Shown here: positions 39,463 to 51,570 of the stretch, one piece after another
Layout: the number at the start of each line of letters is the position of its first letter
How positions within the stretch are numbered: position 1 is the stretch's first letter
Assembly (NCBI GenBank): GCA_910574455.1
Contig: CAJSYZ010000009.1
Span: forward strand, 2,125,040 to 2,189,039
Direction of reading: 5' to 3'
Source of the DNA: Trichaptum fuscoviolaceum
Lineage: Eukaryota > Basidiomycota > Agaricomycetes > Hymenochaetales > Trichaptaceae
Length of the DNA stretch: 64,000 nucleotides
Notes under the pieces: model-generated
The model's input: only the letters and a program-made list of their open reading frames with translations
What the model was told of the DNA's origin: nothing
Database searches by the model: none
Translations under genes and position numbers: made by a program

Positions 39463-40458
39463 TTAGGATATGACACCATCAGCACAAGACAGTCCTTTTG
39501 ATAGAAATGGCTTAAAGGCCACAGAGAGAAGGATCCTGTCCCATGGCTTAGATTCACGAGTAAGATATAATCGTCAGTAAACAGCAGAAAGAAGAGAACG
39601 AAAAACTTCTACATATCTATGTATGCCGTAGTAGCGAGCGTGTGCATCGTTAATGCCGGTGGATGGAATCGAGTCACTGCAAGTTGGGTCCTCTCCACCA
39701 GAGCAAACTTTTGACGTTTTCAGGCGCACCTGACGGGGAAAGGTGATGATTTTAGTATGATGATTAAGGCATTATGATCTTTCACGCACTTGGCTCCTGG
39801 AAATTCCAATATTCAGTAGCACTTTGAGCGAACAACACTGCATGAGGAATGGCACGATTACAGGGGTAGTAGGTGACTCACTGATGTCGATACCCCAATG
39901 CTTGCGGAATCGCCGTTGGAATGCCGTCTTTGTAACCATACGTAAGAAATCGTGGATGCGCATATTCACTCATACGAACCGTAAGTCTGAACCGCTACAA
40001 TATTTCTCAGCTATACTTCCTAAAAGATAATGCAACAGAACTCTACCCACATCGAAAGATATTTCCCGCACCTATGAGGCTCTCCGCAAGTGCTACGTAT
40101 TCCGCGTTGCCTGTCCTTGGCTGACCGAATGTAAACATTCTCAGTGGTACATGGGGGAAATTTGCCTTAAGCGATATGCCAGCTATAGAAGCAAGCGCTC
40201 CGCCTAACGAATGCCCGACCGAAACCAGTGAATAGGAAGGGTGTTTAGCTAGCTGAGATGCGACGGTAGCAAGGATCTCGGACACGACACTATTATAAGC
40301 ATTCAAGAAGCCCTGGTGCACATAGGCATCGCCTCTTATACCCTTTGAAACAAAGGGGACGAGAATGAGATCGAGATCTGGACGGGACTAGGAGAGCTAA
40401 GGGCAAGAGGGATACAGAGCGCAAGGCAGATCAGCGGTTTAGTGTTCTTCAAGTACAT
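39463..40458 (-). CDS. Class 3 lipase copy 1, internally truncated
   Basis: The signal peptide is present (MYLKNTKPLICLALCIPLAL, start 40458, TATA box 55 bases upstream). It is followed at once by sequence equivalent to the third exon of the next copy (DLDLILVPFVSKGIRGDAYV). About 70 residues covered by the end of exon 1 and by exon 2 in copy 2 are missing, and with them the donor; the frame changes at the join. Downstream is intact: VGHSLGGALASIAG with the nucleophile Ser, FTFGQPRTGN, DGIPTAIPQALGYRHQ with the probable Asp and His, ATEYWNFQEP, a Cys-rich segment (VCSGGEDPTCSDS) and a C-terminus to a TAA at 39463. The locus probably makes no active secreted enzyme unless splicing bridges the gap in another way. 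Pseudogene or truncated gene. Confidence 0.65.
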
Positions 40459-40512
40459 CGCAAGAAACAGGTGGTGCCGGTGCTCCAAAGACAAAACAGT
40501 CGAAAGTCGCCA

Positions 40513-40520
40513 TATTTATA
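40513..40520 (-). promoter_or_regulatory. TATA box, lipase copy 1
   Basis: TATAAATA on the minus strand, 55 bases before the ATG, in a block shared with copy 2. Confidence 0.6.
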
Positions 40521-41385
40521 CGTTCACGGCCGATGCAACGGAGTCTCTATACTCAAGTTAGCTTTATAATCTTCGCATATTACACACTACCAAGTCATGG
40601 GATCACTCGTAAATTCTTCGCGTATGAATTTCAAGTGCCTGATCGACTGTTTCAAGAATGAAGGCGAAACTGGAGTAGTAAGAGCACTTTCAGTCGACGA
40701 GTAACAATAAGCATCATTTAGGCAATAAAAGCAGAGGCTAGAGCAGGTAATTGGTCATTTCCCCTCCTCAGCTATATCGACAACATCCTATCAAGTTGCA
40801 GCTGAATAGAATGGATGGAAGAAGAAGGAGTTAGAAAATCAAGTTGAAAAATCTATATATAAATCGATAGACAGCTTGAGTGGCAGTGCCTGACCGCCAA
40901 TTTCCGAAAACGTCCGAGTTGAATATAAAAGTCATGAAGCAGCTGATCTTCATCGACCGTTCGTCCATGACAGATAGTTACGACTAGGGCGTCCCATTCT
41001 CTATGCGGATGGAAGACCGCAACTTCCAAATCTCGTATATAAAAGGAATAAAATGCGTGGGCAGGTCAGCACGGTCCTCACAGGCAACGGGATCCTTCTG
41101 GCGGTGAAATGGCAAGTTCTTAGATCGATTTCATCGTCAAAAGGTGAGTTTTACTCTTCCAATTGATATCCTCAAAGCCAATGCCTTTCATGTCTGAAGT
41201 ATTTACGGCTAATGAGCTGAGATTTTGGTAGGTCTTGTCGTTGTAGTTGGGCAGTCTAACTCTAAACCGCCATCGACCACCAAAAATACGTTCACATTGC
41301 TCGATATCATAAAATATCGATCGAAAGAACTATTCTGAAAAACTCGTGTTATAAAGTTGACGTACAAAAACCTTGAAACGACGAC
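40521..41385. other. Intergenic stretch between lipase copies 1 and 2
   Basis: Nothing recognisable apart from the upstream region of copy 1 and the 3' flank of copy 2. Confidence 0.5.
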
Positions 41386-42712
41386 TTACACTAGGTACTC
41401 TCTTGTTGGAGATCCCTCAAAGGCCACAAAGAGAAGGATCTTGTCCCATATCTGTTGCAGACATTCATCAGCAAGGGTAATGGAGCGACGGGAAGTAAAG
41501 TAGTGTTTCGTACTCTGACCGAAGTAGACAAGGTGCGCAGTATTGATGCCAGTAGATAGAATGGAATCGCTGCAGGTAGGATCCTCCTCTCCGGAACAGA
41601 CCTTAACGTTTCCAGTGATGCCTGGATGGGGTAAGAAATATGTATATATGTTTTGGATTTAAGTGTTTTTCGTTCCACTTACTTGGATCCACGAAGTTCC
41701 AGTATTCTGTGGCACTTACAAATGAAGTGATGTTAGTATCCACACTTTACGTTGCAAGGACATACATACTGGTGTCTATAGCCAAGAGCTTGAGGGATCA
41801 ACGTTGGAACGCCATCTGAAATCTATGCATTAGGACTGTTTAGGTGGACATATAGCCTACTCGAAACTCGCCGAAAGTGTGAACCGCTGGCCGCAGTGAG
41901 ATCTCCATTAATTACTTACTTGTAAACACAAAAAAAAAAATTTTTACTCACCCCTGAAAATATTACTTGCACCCACAAGGTTCTCCGCAAGTGCTGCATA
42001 TTCTGCATTTCCTGTCCTTGGTTGTCCGAAAGTGAACATTCTGAGTGACACGTTTGGGAAATTTGCCGAGAGTGAAACACCAGCAATAGATGCAAGTGCT
42101 CCACCTAGCGAATGTCCGACCGATACAAGAGAATAAGCAGGGTTTTGCGCAAGCTGGGATGTGACGGTAGCAAGAATCCCAGATTCGACACTATTATAAG
42201 CAGTCAAGAAGCCCTGGTGAACGAAGACGCCGTTTGTGAGGTCGCTTGATATGCCCTTTGAAATAAAAGGAACAAGTAGAATATCGACATCTACAAAAGT
42301 GCAGTGAGCGTTTATTGTTATAATTATAGTTGTTGTTGCAATGTTACCTGTCAGTGCATCTTCGATTTGCTCACTACCAGCGAAAGCTACGATAATCTCT
42401 TTCCGAGTGTCATCGCGCGTGATGAAGCCTTGCGTCTGCGTTAGGTTATTCGCAAACTGCAAACAAATCTATCAGAACGGTAGTGGAGGCTCAACGCAAA
42501 GCACACAAGTTACGTACCTGTTTAACAAGCGTGCTATCCAATGGCTTTGGGCATAAGCCCGTGATCAGCTCAACAGCAGAAGCGTACTTCGTATAGAGCC
42601 CAAGGTCATCAAGCACTTCCTCAGCTACCGCTCTCCCTTTCAAAATTGACGGAGCGCCGAGAGCAAGGGGTGCACAGAGAGCGAAGCAGACGAATAGATT
42701 CAAGAGGGACAT
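41386..42712 (-). CDS. Secreted class 3 (triacylglycerol) lipase, copy 2
   Basis: Complete. Exon 1 (42712-42518) gives a signal peptide (MSLLNLFVCFALCAPLALGA) and a propeptide, then joins at a GTACGT donor to exon 2 (start 42456, FANNLTQTQGFITRDD). Later exons carry DVDILLVPF, VHQGFLTAYNSV, the nucleophile elbow VGHSLGGALASIAG, FTFGQPRTGNAEY, then DGVPTLIPQALGYRHH (probable catalytic Asp and His) and TEYWNFVDPS. The C-terminal exon has NVKVCSGEEDPTCSDS, the family's Cys pair region. Stop at 41386. Fungal class 3 lipases of this length hydrolyse acylglycerols or feruloyl esters outside the cell; the substrate is not determined. It lies head-to-tail with two paralogues. Confidence 0.85.
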
Positions 42713-42777
42713 GTTGGTCGCCAGGTATGACACAAGGTGCAAGTGGTGTCCAAAGGAAAACATAGTGGAAGACGTCA

Positions 42778-42785
42778 TATTTATA
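42778..42785 (-). promoter_or_regulatory. TATA box, lipase copy 2
   Basis: TATAAATA on the minus strand, 66 bases before the ATG at 42712. This supports 42712 over an in-frame ATG at 42778, which overlaps the box. Confidence 0.6.
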
Positions 42786-43616
42786 CTCGCCTCATTGCCT
42801 GCGAAGTACGAAAAACAGTAGCATGCGCAGCGCGTGGTCCGAACATGATATTATAGCTTCCACGACGGAGATCGCGATAGCAATAACACTTTGTTTGGTC
42901 AGTGGAGTAGAACTATCAACGTATATCGAGGTAGGTTCGCGTGAAGGAATCGAAGTCTTCGCGGAGGCATTTCTGTTTGAATTGCCTCACCCGGCTGTCA
43001 TGAAAGCGCGAAACGCCGGAGAAAGAGCAAATAGATCGCCCTTATGAGATGAACAAGTTGAGCATGCACTTCAGTCAAATATAAGAACAATGAGCTCAGC
43101 TAATAAATCCCTTATTTTGCTGCAAATATCAATGTTCTCAGATCCTTGCATAGTCTGCCAAAGCTTGCAGAGATTTCACATATGCAACAGCATAAAGGAC
43201 CACTCTAGACTGGGAGGTAAATCACAAGCCTGATAGACTCCTAACGCTTCTCAGAGTATGACGCGATGACTTCACGTAGGAAGGGCCGTCAAAGGCCGCT
43301 TCCATTGCAAACAAGGGAGTGTTTCTCCCACCCCAGGCTGGGAAAGGTAAGGATGTGCCGGGAAGTCAGTTAATGGGCGTGTTGGTCACATGAAATATTG
43401 TCCAGGAACATCTTCGATCGACAGCCTATAGGATTTTGCAGATCCGCGGTTAAAGCGGATGCAGTTGAGGGAGTATAGGCGAGAAAGTAATCGATGATTC
43501 TTCAAATAATGACGGTGAGGAAAAGCGCAAATTAGTCCCTAAATCTCCCTCAGGGAAATCGAAACACTTCAGTTCATTCTTTCCCATGATTAGTACATAC
43601 CGCCTACAAGACTAAT
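42786..43616. other. Intergenic stretch between lipase copies 2 and 3
   Basis: No exon chain, repeat or RNA gene seen. Confidence 0.5.
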
Positions 43617-45029
43617 TTACGTTGAGTTTAGGAATGGCATGAAACAATGAGCGTGTTTTCGAGCCTACAATGTGGCAAATGTCATAAATTAAGAGGTGGT
43701 AAATACAGTAGATGCAGTTATTATGAGATACTTACCGTTGGGTCAGAGGCCGCAAAGAGACGGATCATGTCCCATATCTTATGAGAGTTTGTCAAATCAT
43801 CAGCTTATGCTACGCCTTAATAAAACTTTCACGTACATTGACCAAAGTAGGTCAGGTGCGGATCATTAATACCGCCAGTTGGTATCGAATCGCTGCAAGT
43901 TGGGTCTTCGTCCTCAGTACAAATTCTGACATTTTCGGCGGTCCCTGATAAACGAGAGAGAGAGAATAAGTTCACAGCACCGATTTTCGACCGCATGTAG
44001 AGCTATATGGCTTACCTGGATCCTGGAAGTTCCAATACTCGGTGCCACTGTGGTACAAAGACGTCATGCATGGGCACTTGGGCTGGAGATAAGGTAAGAA
44101 ATGCTCACTGATGCTGGTAGCCAAGGATTCGGGGAACCAGCGTCGGAACTCCATCTATACGGCTATTGAGAATAGACCAAGGAGCATTCTATTGAGTACA
44201 TACCGGTTGTATGAATCACTGAGATATTCGTTAGCTAAGTAATATACCGAGGTAGACTATAACTCACCTCTATAGAGATTATCTTTACCAATCAGCTTCT
44301 CCACAAGGGTCGCATATACCGAGTTGCCAGTCCTTGGCTGACCAAACGTGAACATCCTGAGCGGAACGTCTGGAAAGTTCGCCTTGAGCGAGACGCCTGC
44401 AATGGACGCAAGTGCTCCGCCTAGCGAATGCCCTATCGAAACGAGCGAATAGGAAGGATACTTCGCAAGTTGTGACGCAATGGTCGAAAGGACCCCGGAT
44501 GCGACACTGTTATAGGCAATTAAGTCACCTTGCTCGACGAGGACGCCGACTGTGAGATCGATAGATACACCCTGTGATATATAAGGGACAAGTAGCAGAT
44601 CAAGGTCTGAGGAGGGAGTTGGTTAGTCTTATTTTAGAGAGCTGAAGGAAATAGAGGACTTACCTGTCACTGCGTCGAACAGCTGTTCACTCCCCGCGAA
44701 ACCTAGGATGATTTCTTTCCGAGCGTCATCACGAGTAATTAAGCCTTGTGTCTGCGTAAGGTTGTTTGCGAACTAAGATATAGTGCAAAATTAGAAACAA
44801 TTTCATGGCGTGCACAGGTTGGCATGAAACTCACCTGCACAACAAGTGTACTGTTCAGAGGCTTAGGGCAGGAGCCAGTGGTCAACTCAAGAGCAGAAGC
44901 ATATTTGGTGTAGAGCACAAGATCATCAAGCACAGCCTGAGAAACAGCTCTCTTGCTGAGCGATGAAGGTGCACTAAGAGCAAGCGGTGTTAATAGCGCG
45001 AAGGTGACGAGCAATTTGAAGCCAAGCAT
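43617..45029 (-). CDS. Secreted class 3 lipase, copy 3
   Basis: Complete. A signal peptide (MLGFKLLVTFALLTPLALSA) precedes a Lys-Arg site (SKRAVS), suggesting Kex2 processing. Exon 2 again begins after a short intron (FANNLTQTQGLITRDDAR...). The nucleophile elbow lies near 44420 (VGHSLGGALASIAG). A 15 nt exon coding IHTT, between two introns near 44205-44260, joins to DGVPTLVPRILGYQH, and the next exon supplies GTEYWNFQDPG. The last exon encodes ARKHAHCFMPFLNST and ends at a TAA at 43617. An in-frame ATG at 45041 is an alternative start. TATA-like sequence is near 45098. Divergence from copy 2 is spread over the length, so this is an older duplicate. Confidence 0.85.
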
Positions 45030-45418
45030 CTTGGTCTTCAAATGTGTCGCAAGAAAGGAGTGCTGTCCCTAGTGAAAATAAGAAAAAACCCATCATACTT
45101 ATATTCCTGACTTGCTCGCGAGACTCGGGAGTTCGGCAGCATACGTAGTCCAGGAGCCGAGAAATTCGCAGGACGGCGTTAATAGTGCATGGCAATTTAC
45201 ACTTTGTTCGGATATAGTGGAGCGCGAAAGTCTATGCATGCCGATCATGGGGTTAGCTTCCAATGACCAATATCATATATTCCATAGACTGGAAAAGAAG
45301 CGAGTATACGCGGGTGTGTTTAATTCCCATAATCACAAGGTAAAGATGACTTGAAAGGGAATGAATATAGGATATCGCTGTGAGCCAATAGCCTGAAAGG
45401 TTTCTTGCTGTGGATTCA

Positions 45419-45841
45419 CTCTGAAGTTATGTCCCAGTAGTCCTGCACGAAAACCTTGAAGATAGCAGGAGGGCGCCCGAAAGGTAAATCATGAGGTTGA
45501 TAGTCTCTCTGATGCTGATCTATCACGTACCAGTACTCCTGAAAGGCCGACGGATCGGAGTCCGACGAACCAAACAAGCGGAAAATGGGATAGACCCGAT
45601 CACTTCTACCCCACGGGGTAAGGTGAAGAAACACTCACATGTCCTCCTGCAGATTTGTAAGTCTTTTAAACGACTCGTGATTGGCCGCTAAGGCTAGAGC
45701 GAAAGATCTGGCACGAATCAGGTACTGTATAAAATTAGACGAATTCAATTCATTCAGTTTCTCATCAGAAATGTAGATCATCTGAGATGTATCTGCACGA
45801 GATTCGAGACACGAAAGATTGAGATCCAGAATAAAACACAT
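45419..45841 (-). CDS. Small hypothetical protein
   Basis: Reading from the ATG at 45841: MCFILDLNLSCLESR..., then FIQYLIRARSFALALAANHE and a stretch ending LQED, followed by a frame change near 45620 into SDRVYPIFRLFGSSDSDPSAF and a tail ending FVQDYWDITSE. A short intron starting GTGAGT could bridge the change, but the nearest acceptor gives only about 34 nt. It looks like coding sequence but no family is recognised. It could be a pseudogene or part of a longer gene. Confidence 0.35.
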
Positions 45842-45935
45842 CACGCTATTATCGCAGTTGCAAGCAGTAGATGTATCACAATTTAGCAAGCATCAGTTTT
45901 AGGACAAAAATAATAAATACGACTAACGTTGACAA

Positions 45936-48567
45936 TTACACTTGGCTGACAGGTTCGTAACCGGAACGATTCCCTCGTCCGAAGCCCAACCCCATGAACA
46001 GGCCTTTCGGCTTCCTATTACCACTACGGTCATCGTCCTCTTCATCTCTATCCTTCCTCTTTTTCGCTTCCCGGAAGCCCTCCATCGGGATATCATACAG
46101 CCTTTCGTACTCAACACCGAGTTCACGACCTTTCGTCCAGAAGTCGGTGCAATTGCCAACGAATCCGAGGTCGAATGGGTTCGAAGCCTTGCCTGCGCGC
46201 GAAAGACCATCCGCGGCTTTGCCCTTCGTGAAGACATCCATGCCTGTTAGCTGCATGATGAAACCTGTGCAGCCGCCATGCGAATGCTTGTGTGGCGTGC
46301 CCGCGCTTTCGCCGTCTTCTCCAACGAGGGGTGAATGCATATGTCGATGGCCTAACTGAGGGGCGAGGCTGGCGCCGCCGCGACCGCCCATGAAGCCAAA
46401 ACGACCAAGATTCACAACCTCGAAGGTCGTCATCTGACGTGCTATTTGGTAGAGTTGGCTGGCGAGAAGTACAGTTGTCCAAAGCAGCTGCAAGGTAGCC
46501 CAGCCGGTGACCGCGAAGAGGAAAGGATCGTAAGCAGTAACAGCACAGAGATCGGTAGGTAGCAGACACGACGAAGAAGCCAGTTCAGGGTCGAACGTAA
46601 TGATGGAATAATCTAGAGATTCCATTAAGCGCCATTTTGAAAATAAGGTTTGGAAGATAATCACATGAGTAGACGAGGTAGTCGAAAAGGATTATGCCAG
46701 CGACAAGCGTTAGGACGAAGAGCATGAATTGCCGGTGGTTATTCACTCCAACTAAGCGTAAGGGTGAGGACTTGAAACGTATGCACACGCTCCACGGACT
46801 CACCACAATTCCAAACCCAAGGACAATGGCTACATCCCGTAAGTTAGATACAGACAACATATAGTTGAAAATAGCTCACTGGTCATGTCGAGCCACACAT
46901 TTATCGCAAACACGGCAATGTTTCGACCGAAGCGGCCTTCTCGCCTGAGCAAATACTGGGTCATTTTGTGGAATAACTAGAGAATAAAACATATTCGCCT
47001 ACCATGCACTGAATACAGAATGTCTGTCCGTTGAGACGTCCTTCTGACGCAAGATCTTCAATGATCTACGCGAATTAGTGTTTACTCAAGCGTATACAGA
47101 CAGAGCAACTCACAGCCCTCAGTTCTCCGTCATTTGCAGGCTTCGGGCAAGTCCCAGGATCCAGCGTTATTGAACGGACGAAATTGTAGACACAAAGTCC
47201 ATATGCAAGCGCGAAGCAGAGATGCACGAAGGAGTGATGTTGGGTTTCTAATGCATGATCATTCGGGATACGTACAGATTTTGAATCAGGTGTAATCACT
47301 TACGCTGAACCAATCGCGTTATCCAACAGTAAGCAATCCAGATCATACTCGCGAAGATGATCCCGGCATAGTAAGGACTTTGTATAACCCCATCAGTATA
47401 GCTTGAGCTGTTCAATAATACACGTGTTACAATCTTATAGACGACTATTAGTCAAACGTATTGGATGAAGGCATGATAGAGCTTACATGATGCATTGCAA
47501 AGAATTCAGCCATTGCGAGAAGAATACCCGTATACCAGGGCAAGATTTTGAGGGTCGTGAAGATAAGATAGAAAAAGATGGTAGGTAGTGCAAATATTGC
47601 TAATTTTGTATTGCGCTGTAACAGTTCGCTAAGTCCAAGCGTGAATCGCTAATATAAAATCGAAGAATCTCACATCATTAAGAAGCTTTGGCTTTCGTGT
47701 GCCGTCCTCGAGCATACCTCCTTCTTCCAGTGCTCTCTTCCATGCACCCAAACTCTTGAGCTCAGCTGCCATGTCTCTCGGTGTCTTCCCATCCTTGTTC
47801 TTCGCGTTTATGTCCGCACCCTTTTCGATTAATTTACGAATGATCCCTCGGTTTCCCTTTACCACCGCCCAGTGAAGGGGCGTCAGTTCCGACTCGTCTC
47901 GGGTGTTAGGATCGGCCCCATGCTTCAGGAGGAGATCCACAGAAAGTGTATCTCCCTGGTATGCGGCCCACATCAAAGCCGTGTGGCCTTGCGTATCGCG
48001 AGAGTCTACGTTGATGGGCTGATTGAGCAGGTATAGCATTGCCATCACAGATGAAGAGTGTGTAATAAGGTGCAGGGTATTGTAACCTTGGGCATCAGCG
48101 ATCGTCGGGTCGGCATTATGTGCAATGAGGAGTTGAATGACATAGAGATAGCCATTACGTGCTGCCCATTGTAGTGGTGTGGCGACTAGATCACCACCAA
48201 GAGCGTCGACTTCAGCGCCCTGTTCCAAAAGATATCGACAAGCAGGGAGTTGGGCATTGATTGCTGCCCAATGTAGAGGGGTGATATTTTGGTCATCACG
48301 ATCTGTCGCTTTCGCCTCCCCGGATTCGATTAATGTACGAAGCATATCCATATCTCCTCGCTGAGCTGCAAGAAAGATATTTCTCTACACCATCGTCAGT
48401 CACTTGTCCTTCCGGAAAACTAAAACAGACAAGAAGATCACCTCAGGCTCATGGACAGTCTGGAGTGCCTGCGCGAGTGTCATGCTAGAGCCAGTGGCCT
48501 CTTCCTGGGTCACAGATGTCGTAGGAGCCGTGCTCGACGACTTCACGATATCTGTGGGATCGGTCAT
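45936..48567 (-). CDS. AKR1: Akr1-like palmitoyltransferase, ankyrin repeats plus DHHC domain
   Basis: Many exons. Exon 1 (48567-48442) joins in frame to exon 2 (from 48384), which holds about six ankyrin repeats (for example ITPLHWAAINAQLPACRYLL, HTALMWAAYQGDTLSVDLLL, LTPLHWAVVKGNRGIIRKLI). Next come membrane segments (TKLAIFALPTIFFYLIF and others), then FCIQC-type Cys residues, and the DHHC core: RPLRSKHCRVCDKCVARHD joined to HHCPWVWNC, whose second half is carried by a 26 nt exon at 46804-46829, and VGVNNHRQFMLF. Further membrane helices and a cytosolic tail ending GYEPVSQV follow. The Cys of DHHC is the acylation site in this family. Akr1 palmitoylates cytosolic and membrane proteins, such as casein kinases in yeast, mainly at the Golgi. 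All the key residues are present. Confidence 0.9.
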
Positions 48568-49050
48568 GATGGTGAAAGAAGAAGCTGCGCGCCAGTGCGC
48601 TGATGGGCGCAGACAGTGTTGTCACCGCCTCAGACAGTGCGGTGTCAGCACGCGACGCTTTAGACGCGTGTTCAAGTTATACTTACATAATGACAGTGAC
48701 AAATACAAGGTGTAGACTTGTATTTTTTCAACGAATGATATCGCCATCCAGCACTCAGAATTGTGCATAGACAAAAATTCTCAAGACTATAACTAACAGG
48801 ATCATCGCGCCCGAAGTGATTACATTGTGATGCTAGTTGTACAAAGCGATGCACGAAGTTTGAATTGCAATCGTTGCCGAACTTCTTGCCGAGTGTTACA
48901 CTCTCGTAAGAATTACTTATTGTTGTTCAATAATCACATTGCTAGGAGCTCCAGTTGACTTAGCAAGGAGGCTGAGGGAGGCTGAAGTGGGATAAACGTG
49001 TCCTGTAGAAAACTACTGTATCATTAGAGTTCATTCTAAGTAGAAGTGAA

Positions 49051-49133
49051 CCTCAGTCACGGTCACGCTGTCAGAGCCACCGTGACTGTGCCGACTCCGG
49101 CGAGTCACGGTCGGAGGCGATGCCAGTGCTGAC
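49051..49133. repeat. Cluster of short interrupted palindromes
   Basis: Within 83 bases: GTCACGGTCAC, CCACCGTGAC, GACTCCGGCGAGTC, GTCACGGTCGG and GATGCCAGTG. Same word families as at 61701-61800. It lies 72 bases upstream of the ALKBH6-like start codon. Confidence 0.6.
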
Positions 49134-49204
49134 GTGGACTCTCTAATTTCAGTAAACCAGTACTTGGCATCATCAGTCGGCGTGCTGAATTCAAGTCCTA
49201 AACC

Positions 49205-50413
49205 ATGGAATCTAGGTCGTCAGATCTATCACCCTATGTTATCGAAGGAACCGACCGAGTGTATTATATTCCGGAGTTTGTGTCGGAAGAAGAAGAGACA
49301 TATCTGATACGCCAGGTATGTGCTAAGACATTTGCGGCGTCATAAAGAGCGAACAGTAGATACAGCTGGTATTTGCTATCTTGAATTGATATCCGTGCCT
49401 CACGGGCTTTTGACTCAGGTTTGTTTGTTAGATAGAGAACGCCCCTAAGCCGAAGTGGAAATCCCTGGCAAATCGCAGGTGATAACATGTTTTATTCGGA
49501 TTTTCCATGGCAATCCTCATTGACTTATGTCTGTACTTGAGGCTTCAGACATGGGGTGAGTGATCTTCTTGTGATATCAAGTCTGAAACTCAAACCCTAA
49601 ATTGTATGCCTAATAGGTGGAGATATAACAGCCTCCAACAAGCTTCTACCCCAGCCATTACCTTCTTTTCTCACAAAATAGTGAGTGGCATACTCGGATG
49701 CTTGTCCGTATCAAACTATTAAGCATGCCAAGTCCGAATATAATAGGTCGCCTACGCGCCACAGGCGTGTTCTCAGCTTCAAAAAACAGAGAACCAAATC
49801 ATGTCATAGTCAATGAAGTCGGCAGTTTCATCTTACCCCCGAGTCTAGAGTAGCATCGCTGAATATCTGAATTAAGCAGTACCTGCCTGGCCAAGGCATA
49901 ATGGTGTGTTTGTTTAGACTCTAAAACATGTCCAACGTTTTTTTGACAAGGAGCTGCTACAAGCCTCATGAGGATGGCCCGGCATACCACCCGGTCGTTG
50001 GCACCATCTCCATCGGATCCCATGCGGTCTTCCATTATTATCGTTACAAGCAAGCAGGCGAAACCGAGAGTTCGTCGGAGAACCAGAGTTCTACACATGG
50101 GCGTGTCATCGAGCGCGAGCCTATCCTCACGGTACTCCTCGAACCAAGGAGCTTGGTCATAACGACAGCCTCCCTTTACACCGAGCACCTACATGGCATC
50201 GATCCCGTCACCAGCGATTCCTTTGTCTCGGGCGAATCAACCGAGGACGAGTCCGAGAGCTTGTCGCCACAGCAAATTGCAAACCTGGGATTGCTGAAAG
50301 ACGCGACTATAATCGATGTTGTTAGGAAGGGAGGTGTGCTGAACAGAGCGACGAGGGTCAGCTTGACGTGTCGAGATGTTGAACGCGTCATTTCAAATTT
50401 ATCGCATCGCTAG
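49205..50413 (+). CDS. ALKBH6: ALKBH6-like Fe(II)/2-oxoglutarate dioxygenase
   Basis: Seven exons close in frame to give 264 residues: 49205-49315, 49432-49478, 49542-49555 (14 nt), 49617-49680, 49733-49817, 49880-49903 (24 nt) and 49964-50413. The order follows ALKBH6: [99 protein letters not shown]. HED gives the Fe-binding His and Asp; a distal His is probably in the EHLHG segment; RVSLTCR near the C-terminus matches the R-x5-R that binds 2-oxoglutarate. ALKBH6 is an AlkB-family demethylase, reported to act on alkylated nucleic acid; its true substrate in fungi is not settled. Residues 200-225 hold a Ser/Glu-rich insertion (ESTEDESESLSPQQ). Confidence 0.9.
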
Positions 50414-51570
50414 GCGGGGCACGCTTGCACACTGTTGCTCCGAGCATATCCATTGAAAATATATCTTGTTAGTCCTAAGCCAGTATACAAATAACAGTTA
50501 TAAGTAGACATGATCGGAATAGATATAAAAAGACTGAACGCATGGTGATAATAAACTTTTGCTGTATGGCACCTCGTAAGGTCAACTCCATCAAATCGAG
50601 AGTCGACCGAATTTAATGCCACGCGTCTAGAATGCGTTGTTTGTTATTCCCTGCCATTAGTAACTCAGCGATCGTGGATAATACGCGATGCAATGAGCGA
50701 ATTATCAGGGGTTTCATGCCGGTTTGCTTCACTTTGCGCTGGAGTTTTGTTACGGTTACGGCAGTCCTATTTTTGTAAATCCTTGTAGAAGTCGTGGAGG
50801 CAGCGTTATCTGACAATCATGGTCTGGTTTAAGAGAAGAGTAGCGATGAATGAATAGTGAAAAATAAGTTAATGAATGAACAGTAAGAGAGAGGAGAAAG
50901 CGCTGAAAAAAAAAAATCAAGTTGTTGATACGTGTTTGGTCAACGTTACTACTACTAGTAGTACATCAGGGAAACTTCCGTCTGCTTACGGCGACTGGCG
51001 CGTCCTGGCGCGTCCTGAAGCTTCCTTAAATGGGATGAAGCGATGCCATGCCTACCTGAAGCGTTGCCTGGCTGCCTGATGGCCTTAGAACACGGTGTTT
51101 CAGGACGAAATCAGTGCATAAGGAGGGAAGTTGTACATCAGGCGCCAAGCCAGGCTCAAGTGAGATTTAAGCACGAGCGTGCACAGTTTAAGTAAAATGG
51201 CAAGTACAAGATAAGTTCATCAGCAGATTCAGTATAGAAGTCGAAGCCGCCACTCATTACTGCCAACTACTACTACTACTGTGCATGTATTGAGACTTCA
51301 AGCTCAGGCTCGTTCATCATCATCATCATTATAGTATGACAGGTGTTGCTCATGCTATCCAGCACACCCATTCCCTGGGTGTTCACCAAACTATAACTAG
51401 CACTAGTGGTATACAAAGTAAAAAGCAATATGTACTATGTGAAAATGTATAGGAAGGGCTACAGTACTATGGGCAGTTGCAATCATGATCGTACATCTGG
51501 TTCAAGTTACAGTCTATCTCATTCTGAAAACCCGATACTATCCGACACGTTCAAATTTCCCTGCTACATA
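50414..51570. other. Intergenic stretch with trinucleotide and palindromic words
   Basis: No gene recognised. Holds CTACTACTAGTAGTAC near 50950, a CAT repeat at 51315 and scattered short words. It separates the 3' ends of two convergent genes. Confidence 0.5.
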
